64,000 bases of DNA, from the NCBI RefSeq assembly GCF_037975245.1, contig NC_092561.1, positions 6,954,501-7,018,500 of the forward strand. Direction: 5' to 3'. Below the pieces are notes generated by a model. The model was not told the origin of the DNA and searched no databases. It was given only the letters and a program-made list of their open reading frames with translations. The stretch is from Apostichopus japonicus. Its lineage: Eukaryota; Echinodermata; Holothuroidea; Aspidochirotida; Stichopodidae. How positions within the stretch are numbered: the stretch's first letter is position 1; the number at the start of each line of letters is the position of its first letter. Made by a program: the position numbers and the translations under genes. Below are positions 1-10,735 of the stretch, one piece after another.

Positions 1-240
1 CTGTCTGTCTATATATTTATATTTGCAATCAGTCTATCCAGTTTCACTGAGTTGTTTCATTACTCCAAGTGAATTCTTGCCCACGAGTAAAGTTTCCAAA
101 TGAGAACTCTCTTCCCAGCAGATATAGTGTAATCCCCTAAAACTTTCTCTCAGCACAAAGTCATGCTGGTAATCTTCTCTGAGTTGACTATTATGTCCAA
201 ATTCATATAAAATCATATATACTAGTAATTTTCTGATAAA
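1..240. other. Left-edge non-coding stretch
   Basis: AT-rich DNA without a supported exon or recognisable repeat. If the zinc-finger array to the right belongs to one gene, this would be intron of that gene; that is inference. Confidence 0.3.
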
Positions 241-439
241 ATGGCGATGACACCTATTTATTCTTCGTTTATCTACAAATTAGCAAGCCCGGAAAGGGTC
301 ATATGGAAGAGTATATGTACTCAAAATATGTCTGTACACTCCGCGCCAACCTGTGGTGGCGCTCCGCTTAGATAGTGTCGAAAGCGCCCCTACAGACCAT
401 TCTCGCCCCGCCTGACCAATACCCCTCGCTCCGCCACTG
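241..439 (+). mobile_element. Truncated hAT-type MITE (copy of the element at 52739-53115)
   Basis: This stretch matches 52904-53115 over its whole length, including shared blocks such as ACACCTATTTATTCTTCG and TTAGATAGTGTCGAAAGC. It ends in GCTCCGCCACTG, the same terminus as the complete copy. The first 165 bases of the complete element are missing here, so it is a 5'-truncated relic. It has no coding capacity. Confidence 0.8.
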
Positions 440-699
440 CTCATAACGCCTATTAATATTCCATTACATTAGTTAACACACAACCTTGGAGTGTCTCTAG
501 ATTTCAATCAAAGCCAGCTCGGAACACTCGTTGTGTCGCTGTCAAACTAGCATGTACAATGTGTACTACTTCTTTCAAATTTCTTATATATATAGGCATT
601 TGTATAGTGTTGTAGTAAAACGATATTCTATGGCGCTTTACAAGGAAAAAATAAAACATACAGATGAACAAAAACAGCAACAAGACAGAAAAAAGAGGA

Positions 700-830
700 T
701 TACTTAAAGGCCTTATTAAAGAGAACTATCTTCAGAGCTTTTTTGAAAGAGAGAAATGTGGATTGATTAGCAACCGAAGACGGCAAGTCGTTCCACAGCC
801 TGGCCAGGTAGAATACAGCAAGTAACTCAA
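700..830 (-). pseudogene. LINE reverse-transcriptase C-terminal relic
   Basis: The minus strand reads ARLWNDLPSSV, then QSTFLSFKKALKIVLF, and a stop. This resembles the extreme C-terminus of CR1/L2-like non-LTR reverse transcriptases, which typically end with an LWN-LP-S stretch followed by SFK-LK-LF. Only this tail remains. On the minus strand the reading ends at about 700, and an A/G-rich stretch (complement of 640-700) follows. Family assignment rests on a short motif, so confidence is moderate. The fragment lies just upstream of the first zinc-finger exon. Confidence 0.4.
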
Positions 831-936
831 GTTTTGCAATTTTGTTATATTTAACAAAACCACTCTCCAACAAAGAAAAAATACCATCCATATCCATCCC
901 ATGAATTGACACACATTTTTCTGTTTCCTTGCCTAG

Positions 937-1409
937 GGTCCGTTCCAATCGGGGCTCCACATCCTTCTAGAAGTGGGGTCCATCTTTCCACGAAACACAG
1001 TTTGCCACGTAGGAAAGTCAGTCCAAACGACATGCCACAGTTAATCACAACAGGCCACCAACGTAGCAGTGCAGCTATCCCACAATCCCTCCCCTCGCAA
1101 GAGAATCGCTCCTTCGTCTGTAACATTTGCGGGATAATCTTCTTCAATCCTTTCAAATACAAAGAACATCAAAGGGAGCACAGAAATCTAGACAAGTTGC
1201 GGCCAGGCCAGCTGCCCGGAGAGCGATTCCAGTGTCGTTTCTGTCCCCGACGGTTCTCCTACCGCGTCTACCTCGTCCGTCACGAACGGTCTCACACTGG
1301 CGAGAAGCCGTTCACTTGCTCGATCTGCGGGAAACGATTCGGCCTCTCTTCCAACCTGTACCAACACGAACGTCGCTCTCATGGAACGATACCTTCCAGT
1401 ACAGTGTAG
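937..1409 (+). CDS. C2H2 zinc-finger terminal exon 1 (three fingers)
   Basis: Probable nuclear DNA-binding module; target unknown. The acceptor TTTCCTTGCCTAG ends at 936. The exon adds two bases (GG) to a split codon and then encodes 156 residues to a TAG at 1407-1409. Residues 1-60 are a Pro/Ser/Arg-rich linker. Finger 1 begins at Cys61 (CNIC, final H-x3-H), finger 2 at Cys99 (CRFC, HERSH) and finger 3 at Cys127 (CSICGKRF, H-x4-H). A canonical TGEKP linker joins fingers 2 and 3, typical of DNA-contacting arrays; a 16-residue spacer separates fingers 1 and 2. The exon is richer in GC and CpG than its surroundings, as expected for old coding sequence. An ATG at 1033 could start an unspliced reading, but the acceptor and the phase shared with four sister exons argue for a terminal exon. 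Confidence 0.9.
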
Positions 1410-1561
1410 CACCTACAGTAGCTGCTTTCTTATCGATAGCTAGGATACGATATGTGCGAGACTTTTTTCTATCCTATCCGCCATTCTGTTGAAAGATGAG
1501 TTGCCTTTCTTTAAACTCTTGTACAGTATATATAATTGAGAAAAGCCTCTAAAGGGACAGT

Positions 1562-1567
1562 AATAAA
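1562..1567 (+). terminator. Poly(A) signal of zinc-finger exon 1
   Basis: AATAAA lies 153 nt after the exon 1 stop and about 108 nt before the acceptor of exon 2. This fits a transcript that terminates between the two exons, as expected if exon 1 is a terminal exon. Confidence 0.6.
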
Positions 1568-1675
1568 AGTTAAAACGATGTGGAATCCTGCAGCTGATAA
1601 GATGATGTTTATTTTTCGTGATCAAGTTTTATCGTCCATGTTCATATATATATACATATCTCGTTCTTTGTTCAG

Positions 1676-2103
1676 GCATGAGAACTGTCGCTCCTTCAAT
1701 CCAAACCTTACACCTTCCCAAGCAACAAGTGGTTGATCCTGTCACCCACTTTGACCCACCACCGTCTCCTCCTCTTCGGTCACATGTTTCACATCGTAAA
1801 GACCCGCCGCGTCCAGCACCACAGAACAAGACTCCCGGAGGTGTATCCGTCGGCGAGGTTTGCAAAAATTGCGGCAAACACTTCGAGGATGTCGTTCGTC
1901 TCCGCGCTCAGAAGAAATGCCACAAGAGGTCGGGACAATACCAGTGTCGATTCTGCAGGAAGCAATTCGGTTCCATCGGTAAACTGAAACGCCACGAAAG
2001 GAGTCACGCGGGACAGAAGCGGTACCAGTGCAAAACCTGTGATCGTTCCTTTACACGTCGCGAAAATTTGACGTCACATGAGATTAGAATTCACGATATG
2101 TAG
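1676..2103 (+). CDS. C2H2 zinc-finger terminal exon 2 (two intact fingers, one degenerate)
   Basis: The acceptor TCGTTCTTTGTTCAG ends at 1675. The exon contributes GC to a split codon, then 141 residues to the TAG at 2101-2103. Residues 1-61 form a Pro/His/Lys-rich linker. A first finger starts at Cys62 (CKNC) but has Gln78 where the first zinc-binding His belongs (codon CAG at 1909), so it is probably not a normal C2H2 site. Finger 2 starts at Cys90 (CRFC, HERSH) and finger 3 at Cys118 (CKTC, H-x4-H). It aligns closely with exon 3: FEDVVRLR against FQDVTRLR, HKRSGQYQCRFC against HERSGRYPCRFC, NLTSHE against NLKSHE. These two are therefore recent paralogues. An ATG directly after the acceptor is read in frame but need not be a start. 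Confidence 0.9.
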
Positions 2104-2774
2104 GAACTTGTCAGCAACTAGGTAGGGAGCTTTGGTGTTGCTTGGGGAGGGCAAGGGGAGGGAGGGAGGTGTTTAAGCTGTTGAAAATGATTCAGCAGTG
2201 CACTCTCCCTCCGAGTTATTCCCGAAGGATGACGAGTGTTCAGTAAATATACAGTCACGACGTAGCAAAAGTGCTGCTGTCAATTGGCGGTAAAATGTTA
2301 ATTGAACTGTTGGACTTATGTAAGCAGTTATTTGACGATCTCACATATTTGGTGATTATGCTGAGGACCTTAACGTTGTATATTCCTTTTTTGGGCGCAA
2401 ATTTTGTAAGCCGTGTTATTAATTAATGGATCAATCAGAAAACATGTATGTATAGCGCCAATATTGACTAACGCAAAATAGGATACCCCTCAACAGGGGC
2501 AGATGCAGGATTTTAAATAACAAGAGCAGTGTGGCCCTGGAATCCAACTTAGGGGGAGTCCTTACTCAGGAGAAAGTAAACTTAAATCTATGTGAAATTG
2601 TTCATTCTGGGGTATATTTTGGCTATAAATTAGGTCTGTTATTAGTACTACACTCAAGGATATGCTATTACTTTTGATTTGTTGAGTGGGGTTGAAAAGG
2701 GAGGGAGGAGGAGGTGTACAACTCCTTCCCTGTGGATCTGTGCGTGTTCAATACCCTTCATTGAAACTAAAGGA
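2104..2774 (+). other. 3' flank of zinc-finger exon 2
   Basis: Probable 3' UTR followed by non-coding DNA. No canonical AATAAA was found close to the stop; AGTAAATATA near 2241 is a weak alternative. No other feature is supported. Confidence 0.3.
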
Positions 2775-2900
2775 TATATATATAGGGTGTCCGCATATAA
2801 AGCGGGATGCCCGAGTTGGAATCCCGGTGGAGGCCGGAAGTTTTTTCACTGTTCTGGATTTTCCAACTCATTACGTATTCAATTATATATTCGTTTGCCT
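2775..2900 (+). mobile_element. Possible SINE relic with B-box-like motif
   Basis: The sequence GAGTTGGAATCCCGG near 2813-2827 is close to a pol III B box (GGTTCGANTCC) and is followed by a T-rich tract, as in tRNA-derived SINEs. No clear A box is seen, so it is a relic at best. Confidence 0.3.
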
Positions 2901-3067
2901 TTGTTGTTTACCTCCATTTCATTAACAAAAATCTGTTTAAAGTATCTCTTTCGAGATCAGGCTTTAGGAATCACAAATGACTTCGAGTTGGTTAGAATCA
3001 TGTTTGATCTCTAGAGTAAGGCAAATAAGTCTATTTTCCTTCTCATTATGTTTTCAATTATATGTAG

Positions 3068-3335
3068 ATAATTTTATATATATAGATATATATATATTTA
3101 TATAGATATATAAATATCTATATAGATAAATATAGATATATGGTGAAACTGTGTTTGGTATCACTCAGTATGGCACCAGTCAGTTTTGGTACCACACTCT
3201 ATATGATGCACTCATAGTGGTACCATTCTTTATGGTAAAACTCTGTCTGGTACAACTCTTATGGCACCAGTCAGTTTGGTACCATTCTCGACACTACCAC
3301 CCTCTATGACAAAACAACATTGTGACAAGTCCCAA
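3068..3335. repeat. AT microsatellite followed by an ~82-bp minisatellite
   Basis: Positions 3068-3140 are TATA/GATA-type simple sequence with internal palindromes. From 3141 the sequence is built of degenerate repeats; the block TATGGCACCAGTCAGTTT occurs at about 3169 and again at 3251, each followed by GGTACCA. Period is about 82 bp. Confidence 0.7.
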
Positions 3336-4587
3336 GACAAACCATAGCATTTAACACTGTACAGAAGCATAAAAGCAAGATTGCATCTATACTCGGGCTG
3401 TTTTCGTTAGACTCCCCAGTGGCTTGGAGGGAGGGGGGTCGGGTGTGGGGTAGGGATGGTTAATTAATATAGGTGACGTTCCAATGATTACCTGGTCTAC
3501 AAATTCCTATTCATGCTTGTTTCTTATATTGTTTACTCCTAGTTTTCTCTGTTTTGTTTACTCCTAGTTCACTTAGTTTTCTCTGCAATCAGCACACATA
3601 TTTTAAAAGTTTATCAGTGTAAATGATCTATGAATCAGTATAATGTAATTTTTAATGACTTTGTACCCTCCATGAATATTCATGAATAATCTTCTTGCCA
3701 TGATGTCATCATAGTTTGTATTAATTTTTTAGCATCTTTTACCGTTTAAAGTTTCTTTATCTTCCTTACAAACCAGTTACTTTGATACATGTATACTCTG
3801 CAGATTTTGTGGTTGAGAAGAAAAAAATTGGGGCCGAACTTTCAACAAACTTGAGTTATTTCATAATTTATTAGAGCCCTAAGCTCGACAGTGACGTGGC
3901 AACAGAGGTCCTCATTTGGCAGATTATGTCCATCCACCCCTCCCCCCCCCCCCTAAGCCCTGCCACAGTCACAAATAGTTATAAATAACACCAATTAGTA
4001 CATTGGTTCATGCAATACTCCACTTGCCCAAGAGAAAAACAAGTAACCAACCAAACCCCTACCCTCTCCAAACTAAGGTCCCCATTTAAAGTTGTTAAAT
4101 CATTAATCTCATATTTGCACACTTCCTTTCCAGTGATTATAGTAAGGATACAAGTGACGTAGCTATTTACAGAAAGAAAAACATATCCTTTCCATTGAAC
4201 TTTCAATATGTCCATAGGCTTCTGGCAGTTCGTCTTTTCCCCAACTTTAGTTCAATGACTGAATGAAATATAAATGTTGGAAGCCCAGGGCCCCATAAAC
4301 CACCGGAGAGGTGGATTAGGCAGTGGCTTGTAAGAATGTCACAGCCATTATCTTTACTTGTGTGTGGTAGCACCAATTTCAGCAATTCAGGTGGCAATTC
4401 CAGCACCACTGAAAAATTGTCTCACCCTTCTCCCTCCCTCCCCCCCCCCCCAACCCGATTGCTTTCTTTACCTCTTTAAAATGTGTCTGTCTCTCATTGA
4501 AAATGGCTAGAATTTTATTACCCCATTTGCTGCCTCAACACAACCTTAATTTTATTTATACATGTGTATAATGTAGAGGGCTCGTTT
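3336..4587. other. Non-coding DNA with two poly-C tracts
   Basis: No exon supported. Homopolymer C runs occur near 3943 and 4440. The minus-strand readings here show no family motif. Confidence 0.3.
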
Positions 4588-4617
4588 TTTCTATCCTAGC
4601 AGGATCTTCTTCAAAGG
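4588..4617 (-). mobile_element. Penelope-like terminal tail fragment
   Basis: The reverse complement carries TTGAAGAAGATCCTGCTAGG, the same short module as in the longer copies at 31800-32080 and 50601-51022. Only about 30 bp match. Confidence 0.5.
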
Positions 4618-4839
4618 CAAACTATGACGAATACAGATTATTGAAACAAGAGAAACTTTGATAACTGAAGCAAAAATCATTCATTGTTCATTGGTCCAAT
4701 TTAGTTGTCCATCTGTTTAGTTTACAGAAGCTCAATTGACACCCCATTCATGTGATAATTGTGAGATAAACACTGAGGATTAAAAACAAATCTGTCCCCT
4801 GAAAACCAACAACAGAATTCTGTATGGGGCATCTATCTA

Positions 4840-5040
4840 CCAAGTATATAGGATTCATGAAAGCTTGAACACCTGTAAAATCATGCTTAAAAGTTTTCAG
4901 ACTGACCATTGCTTTTCTTCATATGACCTTTGATCTCCACTAAAACAATAGCAGTCAAGAACTCATTATGAGGTATCTATATACCAAGTACGAGATTCAC
5001 CTAAAAGTGAAGGTTTACAAAGCTTTCAGGATATCAAGCC
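4840..5040. repeat. Degenerate tandem repeat, ~130 bp period
   Basis: The phrase TACCAAGTA followed by AGATTCA/AGGATTCA and AAGCTT or GGTTTACAAAGCTT recurs at about 4850 and 4980, with GACCTTTGA between. The style is like the echinoderm and mollusc intergenic repeats at 15.9 and 21.3 kb. Confidence 0.45.
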
Positions 5041-5047
5041 GCCTCCC

Positions 5048-5690
5048 TTTTTAGCTCATACCAGCATGCTGGTGTGAGCTATTGTTACAGTGCGGCGTCT
5101 ATCATTCTATCACTCTATCCGTCAACAATTGGTAAAACCGCTCCCACTCGTACAATGTTTGATGGAATTTCATGAAACTTGGACACAAGGACCATTGGGT
5201 ATAGGGCCATCAGAGATGGTCCCAAATTTGGGGTCAAAGGTCACCTGTGGGCCGTAATGGGCCATTTTGTGGAAATACGCAAAATGCTTCTTCTACAGAT
5301 TCCATGGTACAATGTTGAGGGTTTGTCACTATAGTACTATGGAAGTTTTACATTCAGGGTGTTCATGAATTTGAGATCAAAGATCAACTAGGGGTCTTTT
5401 GTGGCCCGGGCCGCGGCCCTATATTTTCAAATTGCTCCTGTTCGTACAGTGTATGGCCAGTTATAATGAAACTTGGTCACAACATTCCTTGGGATGAGAG
5501 TTACGAGGGGTGTTCGGAAAATTGAGGTCAAATGTCATTTAGAGGGTCATCGGGGGTCATTCTTTGTAATATTTTCAAATATCTCAATCTCCTCAAGATT
5601 TTGATGAATCATATTCAAAGTTGAACTGATGATAGTTCGATTGTGTATGAATAAGGTGATGCCTAATAATTTTTGGTCAAAAGTTAATTA
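5048..5690 (+). repeat. Dispersed AGCTCA-type repeat, 5' portion
   Basis: It begins with TTTTTAGCTCATACCAGCAT and GCTGGTGTGAGCTATTGTTA, a hairpin-forming start. It then runs through phrases typical of this class of marine invertebrate repeat: AACTTGG followed by CACAA, and GGTCAAAGGTCA. A matching end (AAGCTCGAAAAGGTATGAGC) is at 6190-6247. No protein is encoded. The class is named from recollection of similar sequences, so treat the assignment as tentative. Confidence 0.5.
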
Positions 5691-6189
5691 CAATTAATCC
5701 CCATTGTTTAAAAAAATCTGAGCCTTCACCTTTTGCCAAAGCTCCTTTAATTTGTCTCCCAGTCTCTGCAGTGTTTGTTTACATTTGTGGTTAAGCTCTG
5801 CAGAGGCTGTTAGTGGAATTAAAGCAGGACTGGGAGTTGTTATTAACTGTTGAACCGTAAGCAGGAGAGCCCTATAGCCAATCAGCACTTGCCGATTCTT
5901 AGAAGTCTTTGAGCCTGAGGTATGTCGGCAGCCAGCCAAAATTTTGGCAAGGAGTGCTTCAGGTCTGCTCAGGTAGAGGGGAGAAAGTTTAATAGGGTAG
6001 GTCAGTGGTATTGTTTGAGAGAGTGGGTAAAATAGGATTTAAAGGGGGAAAATAGGAATTATAGCCAGTAGTGTGGCCAGGAGTCTGCTAACGGAGGGGG
6101 GGGGGGGTTATCCCTCATGGGCCCAAAATTGGTGGAATCTGAAAAATGGCCTGAAATTTGGTGGGCCATAAAGTTTTGTGGGCCCTACA

Positions 6190-6247
6190 TTTTTAAGCTC
6201 GAAAAGGTATGAGCTTCTGCACCATTGGTGCTCTAGTTATATTAAAG
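6190..6247 (+). repeat. Dispersed AGCTCA-type repeat, 3' end
   Basis: TTTTTAAGCTCG to GAGCTTCTGCACCATTGGTG and a TAGTTAT tail mirrors the start at 5048. About 500 bp of unrelated DNA, including a G-run at 6097, lies between the two parts. Confidence 0.45.
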
Positions 6248-6438
6248 TAAACGAACTGTTGAGTATTAAACACGTGTGACCATATCTTGATTTTCTAGCA
6301 TATTGGAGGCAATATTTACCTATTAAGGGAAAATGGTTTCAATATGATTTCAGGTTTCCATAGCAACTGCATCATAATTTTGTATCATACGAACAAGACT
6401 TTTTGATATCCCTCTGATGTATCTCCTTCTTTGTTCAG

Positions 6439-6974
6439 GGCAATTCCTCTCCTCCACGGTACCTCATCAACCCTATCCTCTCTCGGGAATGATTCAGATG
6501 ATCGACCAAAGCGGCAAACAACCGGCCAAGAAATCTCAGAAAACGTCCCGTTCCTCCTCCGCTGCTAGAAGTATGCCTCAAGTTCAATCGACGACGACAG
6601 AAGATACGGAAGGCGGTTTCTGTCGAAAGTGCGGCAAATTCTTCCAGGACGTCACGCGACTGAGGTCCCACGAACGATATCACGAGAGGTCCGGCCGATA
6701 CCCCTGTCGGTTCTGCGGAAAGACGTTCGCTTCCACGTCGGACATACGGCGGCACGAGCGTATACATACCGGAGAGAAGCCGTACAAATGCTCGACCTGC
6801 GGCCGATGTTTCGCTATTTTGGCAAATTTGAAGTCGCACGAGGTACACGTGCACTTTACGGAGGGTAAAAATAAGTTCAGATGTTCCATCTGTCTGTCGT
6901 TCTTCACCACGAACGACGACAGACTGGAACACGAGATGAGTCACCATGGCAACACACCAGGAGATCCTCAATGA
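6439..6974 (+). CDS. C2H2 zinc-finger terminal exon 3 (four fingers)
   Basis: Probable sequence-specific DNA-binding module. The acceptor TCTCCTTCTTTGTTCAG ends at 6438 and nearly equals that of exon 2. Two bases (GG) complete a split codon, then 177 residues run to the TGA at 6972-6974. Residues 1-60 are a Ser/Thr/Gln/Lys-rich linker. Fingers start at Cys61 (CRKC, HERYH), Cys89 (CRFC, HERIH), Cys117 (CSTC, H-x4-H) and Cys148 (CSIC, H-x3-H). A perfect TGEKP linker joins fingers 2 and 3. All zinc ligands are intact, unlike in exon 2. It is the largest and best-preserved member of the array; AATAAA follows at 7077. Confidence 0.92.
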
Positions 6975-7076
6975 CCACAGTTCTGGTAAATGTGAGAAAC
7001 TGAAAAATCATCAACGTTGCCTCTAATTATGCTAGAGAGTCAAAATATGGTCACTTAAGCTCAAGTTCTATAAAAT

Positions 7077-7082
7077 AATAAA
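7077..7082 (+). terminator. Poly(A) signal of zinc-finger exon 3
   Basis: AATAAA about 100 nt downstream of the exon 3 stop, within an A-rich context. Confidence 0.6.
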
Positions 7083-7179
7083 AAATTACTGACATGAACA
7101 CTGAAAACATTTCAGTAGACTGTTTAAGTTTCTTTTTCATCAAATTGGTTTGGAATATTTTAGAGCCCTGGTATTCAAA

Positions 7180-7230
7180 CAGGGGGTCGCAACCTTTTTT
7201 AGGGTCAACAAACGATTTTGAAGGGTCCCA
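7180..7230 (+). mobile_element. Possible hAT terminal relic
   Basis: CAGGGGGTCGCAACCTTTTT resembles termini of Charlie-like hAT elements. No matching inverted end or target duplication was found, so it is uncertain. Confidence 0.3.
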
Positions 7231-7404
7231 AGATAAAAATTTGCCATATATAACTCCAGTTTATAACTAAACACCCATAATCATATAAAACTTTTGCAAG
7301 GGGTAAACGGAGACTGGAATACCTCCTCCCATAGACCCCCTCTCCCTGGCCACAACATCCGACACTGTAGGGTCGCCAAGGTTAAAATTGGGGTAAACAA
7401 ACAT

Positions 7405-7566
7405 CAGACATGACTTTTTCCGCGAATTCGCGGAATATCCGTAATATATTTTCTACCTCGGTGACAAAAACTATTATCCTAACACACTGTAGCATACGCA
7501 AACTGGAGCCTATACCGCAATTTTTGCAAAGTTCCTTGATTTTTTTTTACCCCAGGCTCATCCCTG
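7405..7566 (+). mobile_element. Short MITE, copy 1
   Basis: About 162 bp and nearly collinear with 8493-8658; shared blocks include CACACTGTAGCATACGCAAA and ATACCGCAATTTTTGCAAAG. The ends are CAGACATGAC and GGCTCATCCCTG, imperfect inverted repeats. Flanking ACAAACAT and ATTAACAT may be a decayed 8-bp target duplication. Confidence 0.7.
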
Positions 7567-8492
7567 ATTAACATATAATTTGAATTCCTACTTTTAAGGT
7601 GGACCCTTGAAACCTTCTAGCATGCTTGAAACTTTAAGAATGCTTGAAACTAAGAATGCTTAAAAAGTTTGAGGACAATGCTGATAATATTTTACATCTC
7701 CATGAGCCATATGCTAATAGTATTATTATCCATATGCCAGTAGTATTATTAAACTTTGCCAAATTAGGACTTCCTTGATAAGTTCTCAAATCACTCCATT
7801 TCACACATGTGAAACAAGTTCAAGTATTTCCACATAAAAAAAAAAAAATTCAGTGACTCGAGTCCATGACCAGGTCGACTCGAGGTCAGGCAAATCACCC
7901 GGTGATGTATCGACTTGACCCTTATGGCACCTTGGTGAGTTTGGTCAGAATTTTTTTCCCAAACAATTTCAGCATTTCTTACTAACTACGAAATCCCTCT
8001 AGATTTTTTTATACCAAATAGATTGTAAATTGCTGATTCCAGCACATGAACGGATCACATCTTCAATGAGGCTAATGTAGGTTTACCATATTTTTATCTG
8101 GAGAACGAATTACAAGTTGTCATGGCCTGTGGGATTGGTCAAAGTTCAGTTGTCCCCTCCCTCCCACCCCCCCCCCTCCAACACCTTTGTAGGGAAATAT
8201 ATTTTGAGAGATAACTGAGTGAAAATGCTGCCCGATTTGAAGTTACAGGTTTTATCTTAACGTAAGATCAGCTACGTCGATTGAAAGACTGTTACTATTG
8301 ACAATTTCACTTCATTGCTCAGCTTGGAGTAGTAGGATGGCCCAAGTGCCATCAAGCAAGTTTTCATTAGTATTTGTCACAACTTTCTGAGAACTACCTA
8401 ACAATCCAGTCCTCTTTCCCAACTATGTAGATCTACTCAGAGGCTCACGTAAGAGAGTTGAATGGTTGACTACATCTCTCTCGTGAAATTTG

Positions 8493-8658
8493 CAGGCATG
8501 AGCTTGAGTCCCGCGAATTCGCGCAATATCCATGAATTCTTTCTACCTCGGGGACAAAACTTTTATCCTAACACACTGTAGCATACGCAAACTGGTGCCT
8601 ATACCGCAATTTTTGCAAAGTTCCGTGATTTTTTTTTTTTACCCCAGGCTCATCCCTG
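8493..8658 (+). mobile_element. Short MITE, copy 2
   Basis: This is the second copy of the element at 7405-7566, in the same orientation. It starts CAGGCATGAGC and ends GCTCATCCCTG, an 11-bp near-perfect terminal inverted repeat. A palindromic CGCGAATTCGCG sits near the 5' end. No coding capacity. Confidence 0.75.
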
Positions 8659-9433
8659 AGTTTGGGAGTACGTCATTTGAGCATCCCTTTGCTGTTTCTT
8701 TAACGTTGTAATGTAGTATTTAATGCCAAGCAAACATGTAAGAAGAAGACATTCGTCCTTTTAACAGCCTGTAAAGAAAAACAATGAGAGACCGAGATGG
8801 CGTGAGGTTTGTAAAAGTAAATAAAACGTATTCATAAGGTCACACAGTCTGAATCGTATTAAGGATCTCCGCTCTTTCAAAATGTTTGAGAACAGAACAA
8901 TGATCGATAATGGAATAACGTTTTTTGTTGTATGTATTGTTTGTAAATATAAACATTTTAGTGTTGCTATTGTTGTTTGTAAAGATAAACTTTTTTTTGT
9001 AAATAAAGAATGCAAACGAGTACTATGTTATACATTGTCACTCCGGTTTTGAGCTTAATTTCCGAGCATAACTATTAACTGTATCGCTGTTATCGTTGGC
9101 GTGCTGATGGTGGCAGCAGTCAGTGGTGGTGTTAGTTAGTTGCAGCAGTGGGAAAGGTAGTTGCGCTGGTTGCAGCGGTGGTAAAAGTTTGTGACGTTTG
9201 GAATGGAGCCTTTCGTTTTCTACACAAACGGTTGACACATCAGATGTGCTTCCCACATCGTTATTATGTAAGATTAATGAAGTCATGTGCTGTGTCGAAA
9301 GTAATGATAGCTGACCAAGCATGTAAGGGGGGCGGGGGGACTGACAAAATTAAGATGATTTAGTAACAAAGTACTAATGGGTACGGTATAGTGGTCAATG
9401 ATAATGTCCTCAATAGATTGGCTTAGGAATTCC

Positions 9434-9725
9434 CAGGGCATCGCGAGGAATTTTGCCAAGGGAGGGGCGAAAGCTGTAACAGCTGTAGCAAACCATCTAA
9501 GCGTAGCGCCACCATGTGTTGGTGCGAAGCGTACAAGAAAATTTTGGCCGACAATGCCTCCCAGATTGCTGGAAATGACTCTTTCCAGGCCTTGTTAAAA
9601 GTGGAATCTAAGCATTTCTTATTTTGAAATTACTAGCGATATCATAAAACAAATACAAAAAATATGCTCAAGGGGGGGGGGACGGTTTCCCCCTTCGCCC
9701 CCCCCCCCCACTGGCTACGCGCCTG
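9434..9725. mobile_element. hAT-type MITE with 8-bp target duplication GGAATTCC
   Basis: The element begins CAGGGCATCGCGAG and ends CTGGCTACGCGCCTG, an imperfect terminal inverted repeat. GGAATTCC flanks it exactly on both sides (9426-9433 and 9726-9733). Eight-base duplications and CA...TG ends are typical of hAT transposons. The interior has G-run and C-run blocks and no open frame for a transposase. Confidence 0.8.
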
Positions 9726-9985
9726 GGAATTCCCAACAACTGACGCTGTAATTATTGGAGAGGATCTGTACTATTCCGATTAACATATCGTAAGCATTAC
9801 GTAGTCAAATGATCTCTATGGAAAACAAAAAGTTTCTTTTCTTGGAAGAGAGTAACTTTGCTACAAGAGTATAGGGACTATATATCATACGATATGCCTA
9901 ACTGATGGATTGCATTTAAACCATGCAGTTATTCACAATGGCGTGTGCAGCGAGTTTGTATTCTGTTTTACATATTCCTAAGCAT

Positions 9986-10735
9986 GATAAGTCACAAGGT
10001 ATGATTACAAATACTCTCCAATATTTCGTTTGTTGTAACTTTTTTGTAAGTTTTGTTCTTCTTGAGGCTTTCTGTTAACGTGCTCGTAATTTTGAGAATC
10101 TTGTAAAATAAATATGTAAAGAGAAGTAATTAGTCCAGTGAATGTTGTTATGTTGTCATAGTAACAAGTTTAACCAAAGCAGTTTCATACTGTATAAATG
10201 ATTATTTCCATACAGTATTTCTGGTGTATCAAATTGGTGCTTTTAATTACACATAAAGAGTATATTCAGGCCACGAATAGCCTTTACATTTTCTTTATGA
10301 AACATAAGAAATCAGATTTTTGATCAATTTTAGAATAGGAAGATCCGTTCCCCCTTCATGATAAAAGAGTCACATCGTATGATTACAAATACTGTCAAAT
10401 ATTTGTTTGTATAACTTTTGTAAGTTTTGTTCTTCCTGAGGCTTTTTGTTAATGTGCTCATAATTTTGAGAATCTTGTAAAATAAATATGTAAAGAGAAA
10501 TAATTACTCCAGTTAATTTTGTTCTGTTGTCATAGTAACAAGTTTAATGAAAGCGGCTTCATACTCTTTTGATGATTATTTCCGTACATTATTTCTAGTG
10601 TATCAAATTGGTGCATTTAATTACACATAAAGAGTATATTCAGGCCACGAATAACCGATACATTTTTTTATGAAACAACATTAGAAATCAGACTTTCAGT
10701 CAACTTTAAATTTAAGAAAGATCCTTCCCCCTCCC
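9986..10735 (+). repeat. Tandem duplication of a ~378-bp unit
   Basis: Two adjacent copies at offset 378 share long near-identical blocks, such as GAGAATCTTGTAAAATAAAT (about 10095 and 10470) and TACACATAAAGAGTATATTC (about 10249 and 10621). No coding sequence is supported. It lies in the gap between zinc-finger exons 3 and 4. Confidence 0.85.
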
